From positions 1 to 64,000 of the forward strand of contig CAYJDG010000007.1 in the NCBI GenBank assembly GCA_964368875.1: 64,000 bases of DNA, written 5' to 3'. Below, piece by piece: positions 50,181-59,028 of this stretch; positions within the stretch are counted from its first letter, which is position 1, and every line of letters starts with the position of its first letter. The translations under genes and the position numbers were made by a program. The notes beneath the pieces were generated by a model. It saw only the letters and a list, made by a program, of their open reading frames with translations, made no database searches and had not been told where the DNA came from. The stretch is from CAYJDG01 sp964368875 (GTDB lineage Bacteria > Pseudomonadota > Alphaproteobacteria > Micavibrionales > Micavibrionaceae).

Positions 50181-51416
50181 CTACTTGGATATTTTCACAA
50201 GATCGGCTTCAGCGCGGTCGTTTGCCGCCTGATCAGGTATGATCAGTTCAGGCGCGCCGAGAGTGCGCGGCGTGTGTTCAAGCATATCAGCTGCAGGCAG
50301 GTCTTTGCCGCCAGTAGGAACATGCATATCCTTGAATTTGCGCATCGCGGGCAGGACCATAGTTTCAAGAGAACCAATCGCTTTGTTATAGCCTTCAACC
50401 GCAGCTCCGAGACTGCGCCCTACCTTGCTCATATGGTCGCCGAAGATCGAGATGCGGCGGTATAAATCGGACGCGAGTGTCGAGATATTCTTCGCTTCCT
50501 CAGCGATGCGCTGCTGCTGCCAGCCATACATGACGACGCGCAGGAGGCCCATCACGGTCGTCGGCGAGGCGAGGATGATATTGGCGCGCGCAGCCTCTTC
50601 CATGAGGCTCTGATCCTGCGAGATCGCCAATGAATAAAGGCCTTCGGACGGCAGGAACATGACGACGAATTCCGGACTGTCAAATTCCTGCCAATAGGTT
50701 TTTGCCGACAGCGCCTTCAGGTGTCCGCGTATTTTCTGTTTAAAATGAAGCAGCGACTCCTCGTCCGTTTGCGCATCGGTCTTATCGAGCATCTGCCAAT
50801 ACGGATCGAGTGGCGTTTTGACATCGATCACGATCTGGACGCCGTTGGGCATGGAAATCACAAAATCAGGCTTGAGCTGGTCGCCTTCATTATTGCGGAC
50901 ACTTTTCTGGGAATGGTAGTGGATGCCTTCCTGAAAGCCGATGACTTCGAAAGCGCGCTGCAGCTGCATTTCACCCCAGCGGCCACGGGCGGTAGGGTTG
51001 GCAAGGACCTTGACCAGATTTTGCGTCTGTTCGCGCAAGTATCTCTGATCATCAGTGAAGGTTTTCAGCTGGGCATCGAGCGCGGTGCCGACTTTGCCCA
51101 GGCCTTCGATGCGGGTTTCCATGTCTTTCATGGTTTTCGCGATCGGGTCGACCAGATCGGAGATCGCCTTCTGGCGTTTTTCGAGATCGAAGGAGCCTTC
51201 CAGCTGCGACTGTTTCAATTTTTCCTGCGCCAAAGCGAGGAACTGGTCTTGGGTAGCCCGGAGCGTATCCTGCGCGGCGCGCTCCAGCGTTCCGGCCCCC
51301 TGACGGGCGCGGAGCCACAGCGGAACAAGGATCGCCGCTGCGAAGCAGGCACCCAAGGCCGTCCCGGCCAGAAGGGAAAAGGTATCAAAAGACAGGGTTT
51401 GCGTAAGGTTCTGCAT
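50181..51416 (-). CDS. rmuC: RmuC family DNA recombination protein
   Basis: The 411-residue protein starts at ATG 51416, with one N-terminal membrane helix (SLLAGTALGACFAAAILVPLWL), a long coiled coil (about residues 45-150), and the RmuC nuclease-like domain (ARGRWGEMQLQRAFEVIGFQEG, KPDFVISMPNGVQIVIDVKTPLDPY). E. coli RmuC limits inversions at short inverted repeats. Start sites further upstream have no support. It is first in the rmuC-def-fmt-truA run. Confidence 0.92.
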   Translation of the reverse strand: MQNLTQTLSFDTFSLLAGTALGACFAAAILVPLWLRARQGAGTLERAAQDTLRATQDQFLALAQEKLKQSQLEGSFDLEKRQKAISDLVDPIAKTMKDMETRIEGLGKVGTALDAQLKTFTDDQRYLREQTQNLVKVLANPTARGRWGEMQLQRAFEVIGFQEGIHYHSQKSVRNNEGDQLKPDFVISMPNGVQIVIDVKTPLDPYWQMLDKTDAQTDEESLLHFKQKIRGHLKALSAKTYWQEFDSPEFVVMFLPSEGLYSLAISQDQSLMEEAARANIILASPTTVMGLLRVVMYGWQQQRIAEEAKNISTLASDLYRRISIFGDHMSKVGRSLGAAVEGYNKAIGSLETMVLPAMRKFKDMHVPTGGKDLPAADMLEHTPRTLGAPELIIPDQAANDRAEADLVKISK

Positions 51417-51480
51417 GGCCCGATATAAGCACGAACCCGGGCACCTGTCATCTTTTCCGTCCCTGTGGTAAAATTTAAAG

Positions 51481-52193
51481 ATGATGACGACCCGCCCCGC
51501 TCCGGCCCGAGCCGCAAGCCCCGCCTCCGGCAACGCGTTTGTGTATATCCTTATCGCCTGCGTCCTGCTCGGCGCGCTGACCTATTCCCTGTCGCGCAGC
51601 TATAATACGGGCGGCGCGGCCAAAGATCTTGACGATACCCGCGCCTCGATCGCCGCCGACTCAATTCTGGCGTATGCCGGGAATGCGGCCAATGTGATCA
51701 CACAACTGGACCAGACCGGGGTCGGTGACGACGAAATCGTTTTCACCATTCCGTCCGATGCAACCTTCAATAATGCCCCAACCACCGAGAAGTTGTTTCA
51801 TCCGGACGGTGGCGGCCTGAATTACAAACCCCTGCCCAAAGACGCAATCGATCAGGCCTTAACCGGCATCCCGATTGCCGGATACTATATCGGGCGGTTC
51901 AATAATTTCGAGTGGACCCCGACCACGGCATTTGATGTCGTGTTTACTGCCTGGGGGCTTAATCAGGCGACCTGTGCCGCCCTGAACAAAAAAGTCCTTG
52001 GTACGACCACAATCACAGCCGATCAGAACTCCAGCCGCCTTAAACGCTCGCTGATCGATGATGTGCATCATGGTCTGGGCCAAGTCGATATGACCGTGGC
52101 GCTGTGTGCCAGTTGCGAAGATAAGCCCGCGATGTGCCAGAAGACTGCCAGCGCGCCGGATATATATGTTTTTTACAGCATACTGGTAGCCCG

Positions 52194-52197
<4 letters not shown>
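51481..52197 (+). CDS. Pilin-like single-pass secreted protein
   Basis: The 238-residue protein has a short basic start, then SGNAFVYILIACVLLGALTYSLSRS, a helix reminiscent of class III or pseudopilin signals but lacking the usual Glu5. The periplasmic part has KDLDDTRASIAADSILAYAGNAANVITQLDQTG and a C-terminal CASCEDKPAMC Cys cluster. The family is unknown but the N-terminal pattern is seen in alphaproteobacterial hypothetical proteins. It converges with engB with a 4-base overlap. Confidence 0.6.
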
Positions 52198-52804
<607 letters not shown>

Positions 52805-52808
<4 letters not shown>

Positions 52809-54673
52809 GTCGGTTTCTGATCGTCGAAGAGAGCTTCTTTGACAGGGGCCGGAGCGGTCTTGCCTTTTGCCTCTTCGACCTCGGCCTTGGCCTTGGCGGA
52901 GGCTTCAGACACGGCGACCGTTTGCGCTTCGGCGTAGGCCTTGGCCTGATCCGGGGCGAACAGATACACCGGCACGCCCATCATGCGCATGATCACGTAT
53001 TGCTGGATCACCGAAATCACGTTGCTGAAGGTCCAGTAAATAACCAGGCCTGACGGGAAACTGCACAGCATGATCGTCATCATCCACGGCATATAATTCG
53101 CCATGTCTTTTTGAATCTGGTCCTGCGGCGGCGGGTTGAGCTGTTTCTGGATCAGCATCATCACCAGCATGCCAATCGACCACGGGCCGATTTGCAGCAG
53201 GGTCGGGACGTCATATGGCAGGAGGCCGAAACCGTTGAAAATACTAAGCGGATCGCGCACCGAGAGATCCTGAATCCAACCAAAAAACGGCGCATGGCGC
53301 ATCTCAATCGCAATCGAGATGACCTTGTACACGGCAAAGAAGATCGGAATCTGCAGAAGCAGCGGGAAACACCCGGCCATCGGATTGACGCGCTCGGTTT
53401 CATACAGCTTGATCAGTTCCTGCTGCAAACGCGGTTTGTCAGAGCCGTAGCGGATTTTCAGTTCAGCCATTTTCGGCGAAACCTGACGCAGCTTGGCGAA
53501 TGATTTGTATGACGCGTTGGTCAGCGGGAACACCGCCATACGCACAACGAAGGTCAGCATCAGGATGGCGATGCCGAAATTGCCAACCCAGCCATTGAAA
53601 AGGTTGAGCAGGAAATAAAGCGGGCGGGTCATAAAATAGAGCGACCCGAAATCAACGGCGAGGTTGAAGTGGCTGACCTTGAGTTGGTCTTCGTATTGCT
53701 CGAGCAGATTGACTCGCTTGGCACCTACGAACAAATGTGACGTTGACTGCACGGTCGCACCGGGAGCAACCGACAGCGCATCGCTGCGTGCATCCACCTG
53801 ATAGAGGTTGCGGTTGGCTTTCGGGTCCGGATCGGCGACAGCGGAGAAGCGGAACGTGCTGGCGACGCTTTGATCAGGAATCAGTGACGACAACCAGTAT
53901 TTATCACCGAACCCGATCCAGCCAGTGGTCGACGGGAATGCGATTTCTTTGCGTTCGACTACGTCATCGTAATCGATTTCATGCATATCCTGACCGATAT
54001 AGCCAAGCGGGCCCTCATAGCCCGGGCCTTTTTCATGGGTCGGAAAGCCGCGCCGTGCAATCGTTGCATACGGATAGAGAGTGACCGCTTTGGTTCCGGT
54101 GTTGGTGACAGCCTGTTCGATGGTGAAAAGATAATTGCGATCAATCGAAAGCTTGCGCGTAAAGGTCAGGCCCTGACCATTTGACCACGTCATAACGGCA
54201 GGTTTTTCAGCCGTGAAATCGCCCTTATCCTGCACCGACCAGACGGTCGTGCGATCAGGCACCTTGATAGAAGCATCATCAGCTAGCCAGCCGATCTCTG
54301 CATAATGTGGGTGCTTGGTGCCAGCAGGCGACATCAGCACGACACGCTCGGTGCTGCCGAGTTCGGTGAAATAATTTTTAAGCACGACATCATCAAAGCG
54401 AATACCGGTGGTGCTGACCGAGCCCATGATTTCAGGTGCGTCGATTTGTAGACGCGCTCCCGCGAGCGCTGCGCTGCGCTCGACAATCGGTTCCGCCGGT
54501 TTGGCAGGGGCAGTGGTGGCAACCTGCGCCGCGACTTTGGCGGCCTGCGTGCGCGGCGTGAGAATGAAATGATCGAACGCCAGCCACAGACACAGGGCGC
54601 TGACCACGAAAAGGATCATGTTGCGCATATCCTGCGGATTATTTTTACCGGACTGGTCGAAATTGAAAGCCAT
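52805..54673 (-). CDS. yidC: Membrane protein insertase YidC
   Basis: The 622-residue protein has an N-terminal membrane anchor (MILFVVSALCLWLAFDHFIL), a large periplasmic domain, and the conserved five-helix core: NWVGNFGIAILMLTFVVRM-type segment, RYGSDKPRLQQELIKLYETERVNP, GCFPLLLQIPIFFAVYKVI and FPSGLVIYWTFSNVISVIQQ. It inserts membrane proteins with or without SecYEG. Confidence 0.97.
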
Positions 54674-54686
54674 GTGGTTCTACTGC

Positions 54687-54989
54687 CTAACTGACGTCTT
54701 TATGGGTACAGATGTGCCCGCATTTAAGGTTGCGGCGTTTATAGCGGAACAGGTCGCCCCACGCAAACCGTTCAGGAGCCGGGTCCGTCCATGGCCCGGA
54801 ACTGAAGGGCTGGCAACGCAGGAGGCGCCGGAGTGTTAATAGCAGGCCTTTGACCGCGCCGTGCCGCTCAAAGACTTCGATGCCATAAGCCGAACAGGTC
54901 GGATGAAAGCGGCACTGGTTGCCCATCAACGGCGATAAGGTTTTCTGATAGAGGCGGATTAGCAGTATAAAAGGATCAGCGGGCTTCAT
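54687..54989 (-). CDS. yidD: Membrane protein insertion efficiency factor YidD
   Basis: The 100-residue protein has the diagnostic LLIRLYQKTLSPLMGNQCRF and HPTCSAYGIEVFERHGAVKG with three Cys-based features, then a basic stretch. It overlaps rnpA by 14 bases and precedes yidC by 13 bases. Confidence 0.95.
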   Translation of the reverse strand: MKPADPFILLIRLYQKTLSPLMGNQCRFHPTCSAYGIEVFERHGAVKGLLLTLRRLLRCQPFSSGPWTDPAPERFAWGDLFRYKRRNLKCGHICTHKDVS

Positions 54990-55374
54990 GGTTTTCCGCC
55001 TCCTTCAGCAGGCTGAGTTTCTTCAGGCACCAGCGTAGATCGGCCGCAAGATCGGCCACTGGCCGCGTCAGCGCCTGTGCGCGTCCGGTGATCATATAAT
55101 TCATGCCCGGCTGCGCGGCCAGTGGCAGGACCTCGAGCGCAATCGCCTTGAGGCGGCGGCGGATGCGGTTGCGATCAACCGCCCGCGGTGCGGTTTTCTT
55201 GCTAGCCGACACACAGAGGCCGTAGTCGCCGGGAAGCTCGGCTGGGCGCGGTTGAACCTGTACCACGAGCCCGGTTGCAACCCAGCGCAGGTCTTTGGTT
55301 TGGCGCAGGGAATCAAAAACCGCCTGTGCGGACAGGCGGTTGATGGTCTTTATCTGGGCTTTTGACGCTTTCAC
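54976..55374 (-). CDS. rnpA: Ribonuclease P protein component
   Basis: The 132-residue protein has the RNase P signature, with VSASKKTAPRAVDRNRIRRRLKAI as the RNR motif and central cleft, and NYMITGRAQAL. It binds the RNA subunit to process tRNA 5' ends. It sits 24 bases downstream of rpmH. Confidence 0.95.
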   Translation of the reverse strand: MKASKAQIKTINRLSAQAVFDSLRQTKDLRWVATGLVVQVQPRPAELPGDYGLCVSASKKTAPRAVDRNRIRRRLKAIALEVLPLAAQPGMNYMITGRAQALTRPVADLAADLRWCLKKLSLLKEAENHEAR

Positions 55375-55398
55375 AGCGGCCCCTTTTTAGTCAGACGC

Positions 55399-55533
55399 TT
55401 ACGCGCTGAGAACAGCGCGGCCTTTGGCGCGACGGCTGGCGAGCACACGGCGGCCATTCTTGGTGGCCATGCGATGACGGAAGCCGTGACGGCGGGCGCG
55501 TACGAGGTTGCTGGGCTGATAGGTGCGTTTCAT
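55399..55533 (-). CDS. rpmH: Ribosomal protein L34
   Basis: The 44-residue ORF encodes MKRTYQPSNLVRARRHGF, then RMATKNGRRVLASRRAKG and RAVLSA, the universal L34 pattern. It heads the rpmH-rnpA-yidD-yidC-engB operon, with a good promoter upstream at 55577-55605. Confidence 0.98.
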   Translation of the reverse strand: MKRTYQPSNLVRARRHGFRHRMATKNGRRVLASRRAKGRAVLSA

Positions 55534-55576
55534 GATCTTTAACTCTTTAAACTTAATCTATGGGTCCGGTGCCGTT

Positions 55577-55605
55577 TGTATAAGGAAAGCCGCTCTATGA
55601 GTCAA
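55577..55605 (-). promoter_or_regulatory. rpmH: Sigma-70 promoter of the rpmH operon
   Basis: On the minus strand, TTGACT (55600-55605), exactly 17 bases and TATACA (55577-55582) lie about 44 bases upstream of the rpmH start. This is the best promoter match in the housekeeping half, and expected for a ribosomal protein operon. Confidence 0.75.
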
Positions 55606-55608
55606 TCT

Positions 55609-55617
55609 TTATCCACA
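55609..55617 (+). promoter_or_regulatory. Perfect DnaA box next to the rpmH promoter
   Basis: TTATCCACA, the consensus DnaA site, lies 3 bases upstream of the -35 box of rpmH. Only one box is present, so this is not an origin, but DnaA could adjust rpmH transcription. In many bacteria rpmH and dnaA flank the origin, which makes the position noteworthy. Confidence 0.5.
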
Positions 55618-55710
55618 AGGTCCCGTATGCAGGGCTTTTCAGCAAAAAAGCCTTTTCAAAACAGAGGCGTTGGCTTAGCCTGAGCCAATTGAATTTAAAG
55701 GACGTTACGC

Positions 55711-56331
55711 ATGTACGAGGACGATAAGTGGACCGCGGTCACCGGTGAAGAGCTGGAAGGCTTTCTGGGTCAGGTTAACCCAATCGACGGTAAATATCAG
55801 GTCAGCAGCAAGACCACCGAGGTCGGCTGGCGGACCTTGCCGTTTTATGACAATGTAGTGCTGATCCGTCTGCGTGACCGTACCTGGGGCAAGCAAAAGC
55901 TGACCATCTACTATCTGACCGATCAGGGCGCGCTCTACCGTCTTAATGGCACTTCGCCGCCGATCCACGAAGTCAACGCCAAGGCTCCGATCCGCGTCAG
56001 CGAGCAGAACGTGCTCGAATACCTGCGCTTCTTCTGTTTCTTCGTCCGTGGTGAAGAAGGCCCGTTCCTGATCGCCGAAAGCATGCAGGATCCGCATATT
56101 CCGCAAACCGATGACGCGAAAACCAAAGCCGTCATCGAAGGCACTGTCCGCGCCGCCTCTTACGAGGGCCGTAACGAGCAGGGCTATTTCATGTGTGACG
56201 CGGTGGTCTATTATTCGAACGCGCTGTTTATCGCGACGTTCGCGGTCCAGCCGGGCGGCATGATTGAAATGCTGAACGACGAACCGATCGCCGCCGATCT
56301 TCCTGTCAAAGTGGATGCGCCGGTATCATAA
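55711..56331 (+). CDS. Unknown cytoplasmic protein
   Basis: The 206-residue protein has no signal peptide. It looks like a globular alpha/beta protein (WRTLPFYDNVVLIRLRDRTWG, IYYLTDQGALYRLNGTSPPI, EGTVRAASYEGRNEQGYFM). No family is recognised. AAAGGA precedes the ATG. It is divergent from rpmH. Confidence 0.7.
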   Translation: MYEDDKWTAVTGEELEGFLGQVNPIDGKYQVSSKTTEVGWRTLPFYDNVVLIRLRDRTWGKQKLTIYYLTDQGALYRLNGTSPPIHEVNAKAPIRVSEQNVLEYLRFFCFFVRGEEGPFLIAESMQDPHIPQTDDAKTKAVIEGTVRAASYEGRNEQGYFMCDAVVYYSNALFIATFAVQPGGMIEMLNDEPIAADLPVKVDAPVS

Positions 56332-56340
56332 CCGGAACTT

Positions 56341-56589
56341 CTATTTTTTGGGACTGAATGAAACGGGCGCGACATGCGCCACGTTTCTGCAAGCAGGCAG
56401 CGCGCCGCCTGCAGTGTTAGCGCTCACGACAATATTCTTACTATTATTAAGGATGATGTCGGCAAAAAAATCATTCCGCGCCTTTTCCGGAGCACTTTTC
56501 TCAATTCCCACTTCCAGCGTCGAAAGCAGGCAAAGTCCGTTCTGCGCATTGAAATTTGGCGTAATCGGGTCTGGTGCGGGTTTGGTCAT
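56341..56589 (-). CDS. Small unknown protein (uncertain gene)
   Basis: The 82-residue frame has a good ribosome-binding site (GGAAGGTGG) 5 bases before ATG and a plausible sequence (PNFNAQNGLCLLSTLEVGIEK, DIILNNSKNIVVSANTAGG). No homologous family comes to mind. It lies between two convergent or codirectional genes with no competing convincing frame; overlapping plus-strand frames look like noise. Confidence 0.4.
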   Translation of the reverse strand: MTKPAPDPITPNFNAQNGLCLLSTLEVGIEKSAPEKARNDFFADIILNNSKNIVVSANTAGGALPACRNVAHVAPVSFSPKK

Positions 56590-56639
56590 TTTTCCACCTT
56601 CCCGCCATTATTTCACATTATTTATGAAAATATGGTTAT

Positions 56640-57722
56640 TCAGGCTTTGCTGAGGTATTCCGCCTGAATATCGATGCTGGATTGCACGCCGACGTCATCG
56701 AAATGCCGTTTCAGCCACATCTGGCCGTGCTCGCGGCCAAAATCTTTCAGTTTCTGCAGGAACGGCCAGCTGGTGTCGAACTTACTGGCGACCAACAGAC
56801 TGCTCATCGCCTCTTCGGCACGGATCGCGTGCAGATGAATGTCTTTATAAAGATGCTGAAATTCGTCCTTGAGCATGCCGTCGGCGAGAAGTTTCTGGAC
56901 GAAGGCGATCGCGCGCAGTTCATGCAGGAGCGGCGCGTTGAAGGTAATTTCATTCACGCGGTTTTCGATGCTCATCGCATCCTTGGGAACATCTTTGCGG
57001 ATGATCGGATTCACATGCACGAGCAGAATGTCTTTGGTTTCGGCTTTATAGAATAGCGGCCAGAGCGACGGGTTACCCATATAGCCGCCATCCCAGTAAT
57101 GCGACTTGCCGATTTTGACGGCCTTGTAAATCGTCGGCAGCGTCGCCGAAGCCATGATGACATCGGCAGTGATTTCCGGCGTGGTGAAAATGCGCGGCTG
57201 GCCGGTTTCGACATTGGTTGCAGTGATAAACAGCTTCGCTTCGGTACAGCTGCGCACCGCGTCAAAATCAACAAGGTCTTCGACGATATCGCGCAACGGG
57301 TTGAGATCATACGGATTGAACTGATAGGGCGAGAGCGGGCTGGAAAGCGCCGCGAGCGAGCCATAAGCCGCCGACGGATTGATTGACCAGCGCATCAGGC
57401 TGGCCAGATAGGGATTATACTCATGGAGTTTATCGGCAGCCGAGGTCTGCGCCGGACTGAAAACGTTGCCAGCCCGCGCCACGCGGTGCCAGAAGGTCGA
57501 GAGCAATTCGCGCGCGCCCTCAAATCCGCCTGCTTTCAACCCCTGCGCCATCATCACGGCGTTCATCGAACCGGCAGAGGTCGCACTCACACCTTCGATG
57601 TCGATACGCCCGTCTTCGAGCAGCGCATCAAGCACGCCCCAGGTGAACGCGCCATGCGCGCCGCCGCCCTGCAAAGCGAGGTTCATTTTTTTAGGTTCGG
57701 CTGGAGCGGGTTTTTTAACCAC
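56640..57722 (-). CDS. Patatin-like phospholipase
   Basis: The 360-residue protein has the patatin triad context: the oxyanion loop LALQGGGAHGAFTWGVLD, the nucleophile in VSATSAGSMNAVMMAQGL, and the Asp in YWDGGYMGNPSLWPL. The first Gly of GxSxG is Ala here. It probably hydrolyses acyl lipids. The GTG start at 57722 overlaps the ubiH-like stop; ATG 57686 is an alternative. Confidence 0.88.
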   Translation of the reverse strand: MVKKPAPAEPKKMNLALQGGGAHGAFTWGVLDALLEDGRIDIEGVSATSAGSMNAVMMAQGLKAGGFEGARELLSTFWHRVARAGNVFSPAQTSAADKLHEYNPYLASLMRWSINPSAAYGSLAALSSPLSPYQFNPYDLNPLRDIVEDLVDFDAVRSCTEAKLFITATNVETGQPRIFTTPEITADVIMASATLPTIYKAVKIGKSHYWDGGYMGNPSLWPLFYKAETKDILLVHVNPIIRKDVPKDAMSIENRVNEITFNAPLLHELRAIAFVQKLLADGMLKDEFQHLYKDIHLHAIRAEEAMSSLLVASKFDTSWPFLQKLKDFGREHGQMWLKRHFDDVGVQSSIDIQAEYLSKA

Positions 57723-58974
57723 GGTGTGCTGTCTTTTTCATCAGGTCCGGCACCAGCCCGGCGGTGCCCATCGCCTGACGCATAAAGAATTTCCGCGCCG
57801 GGGTGATCTTCTGCACCAGCGCCACGCCAAGTTTGCGTAGCGGCGTCACCAACGGCAGGCGGTTGGAAAAGAGGCGTGTCAAAGCGTCGGTTGCGGCCAT
57901 CATCGCCATATTGTCGAAATGGCGGCGGCGCTGATAGGCAGTGAGGAGAGAGGCGGCGCCGGGATCAGATTTTTCGAGGTGGGCTGTTTCAAGCAGTGCA
58001 GCCAGTTCAGCGATATCGCGCAGCCCCATATTAAGGCCTTGTCCCGCAATCGGATGCATCGCATGCGCGGCTTCGGCAACCAGCGCCATACGCGGCGCGA
58101 TATAGGTATGCGCATGCTGCAACCCGAGCGGCCACGCGGCGCGTGGACCGAGAGCCTTCACCGTGCCGTAATCCTCAGGAAACCGCGCCTGCAGCGCGAG
58201 ATTAAACGTCTTTTCGTCCCAAGCGACCTGGGCCTGCCCATCGCCATCGACGCTCCACACCAGCGAAGAGCGGTGCGTGCCGTCCGGCGCATCGGTCATC
58301 GGCAGCACGGCGAACGGCCCTTCATGCCGGAAATGTTCGATGGCGGCGTTATAATGCGGATTGCTGTGACCGACGACACAGACAATCGCCGCCTGCCCGT
58401 ACATCCAGCCATGCAATGGCGCTTTCATATATTTGCGCACGGCAGAATGTTTGCCATCCGCGCCAACGATCAGACGACCCGTCAGCCGTATTCCGTCACT
58501 GAGCACGACAGACGCTGCATCATCCGTAACCTCGAACGCGCTGACCGTTGCGGGAGCAAGGTGGCGCACGCTTGGCAGCTCTTGTAACCGGGCGGCCAGC
58601 GCAGCGCGCAGATCGCGGTTGTTCACGATCCAGCCAAACGGTTCGCCCTCAAGATCAGAAGAGAGAAAATTGAGCAGCACCGGCGAACTGCCATCGAGAA
58701 TGCGGATATCTTCAATTGGGCAGGCGGCATCAACCAGAGCAGGCCAGACGCCGGCTTCCTTCAAAACCAAATGCGAGCCATAGGAAATAGCGGTCGTGCG
58801 CAGATCATAGGTTGCGCCCGTGGCAGTGGCGACCGGGTCACGGTCGAGACAGGTGACGGGGATATTTTTCGCGCCGAGCAGGGCAGCGAGCGTCATCCCG
58901 GCGAGACCGCCCCCAACAACGAGAATGTCCTGAGACGTAGAAGCGGACGCGGTGGATTTTTTTGCACGGGCCAT
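57715..58974 (-). CDS. UbiH/UbiF/Coq6-type FAD monooxygenase
   Basis: The 419-residue protein has the FAD-binding motif DILVVGGGLAGMTLAALLG, a middle RLIVGADGKHSAVRKYM (the DG motif), and the C-terminal MALVAEAAHAMHPIAGQGLN with GD-type FAD binding (here AEAAHAMHP). It hydroxylates ubiquinone precursors. Several paralogous ring hydroxylases exist in alphaproteobacteria, so the exact position it acts on is unknown. Confidence 0.88.
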   Translation of the reverse strand: MARAKKSTASASTSQDILVVGGGLAGMTLAALLGAKNIPVTCLDRDPVATATGATYDLRTTAISYGSHLVLKEAGVWPALVDAACPIEDIRILDGSSPVLLNFLSSDLEGEPFGWIVNNRDLRAALAARLQELPSVRHLAPATVSAFEVTDDAASVVLSDGIRLTGRLIVGADGKHSAVRKYMKAPLHGWMYGQAAIVCVVGHSNPHYNAAIEHFRHEGPFAVLPMTDAPDGTHRSSLVWSVDGDGQAQVAWDEKTFNLALQARFPEDYGTVKALGPRAAWPLGLQHAHTYIAPRMALVAEAAHAMHPIAGQGLNMGLRDIAELAALLETAHLEKSDPGAASLLTAYQRRRHFDNMAMMAATDALTRLFSNRLPLVTPLRKLGVALVQKITPARKFFMRQAMGTAGLVPDLMKKTAHRG

Positions 58975-59028
58975 GATGGCTGAAACATAGTGCGTTTCAG
59001 GTCATCCTGCCAGTGGCTAAGACAGTAA

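Noticed and set aside
55534..55710. Chromosome origin next to rpmH
   Set aside because: Only one DnaA box, no AT-rich unwinding element with further boxes, and no dnaA or parAB in the window.
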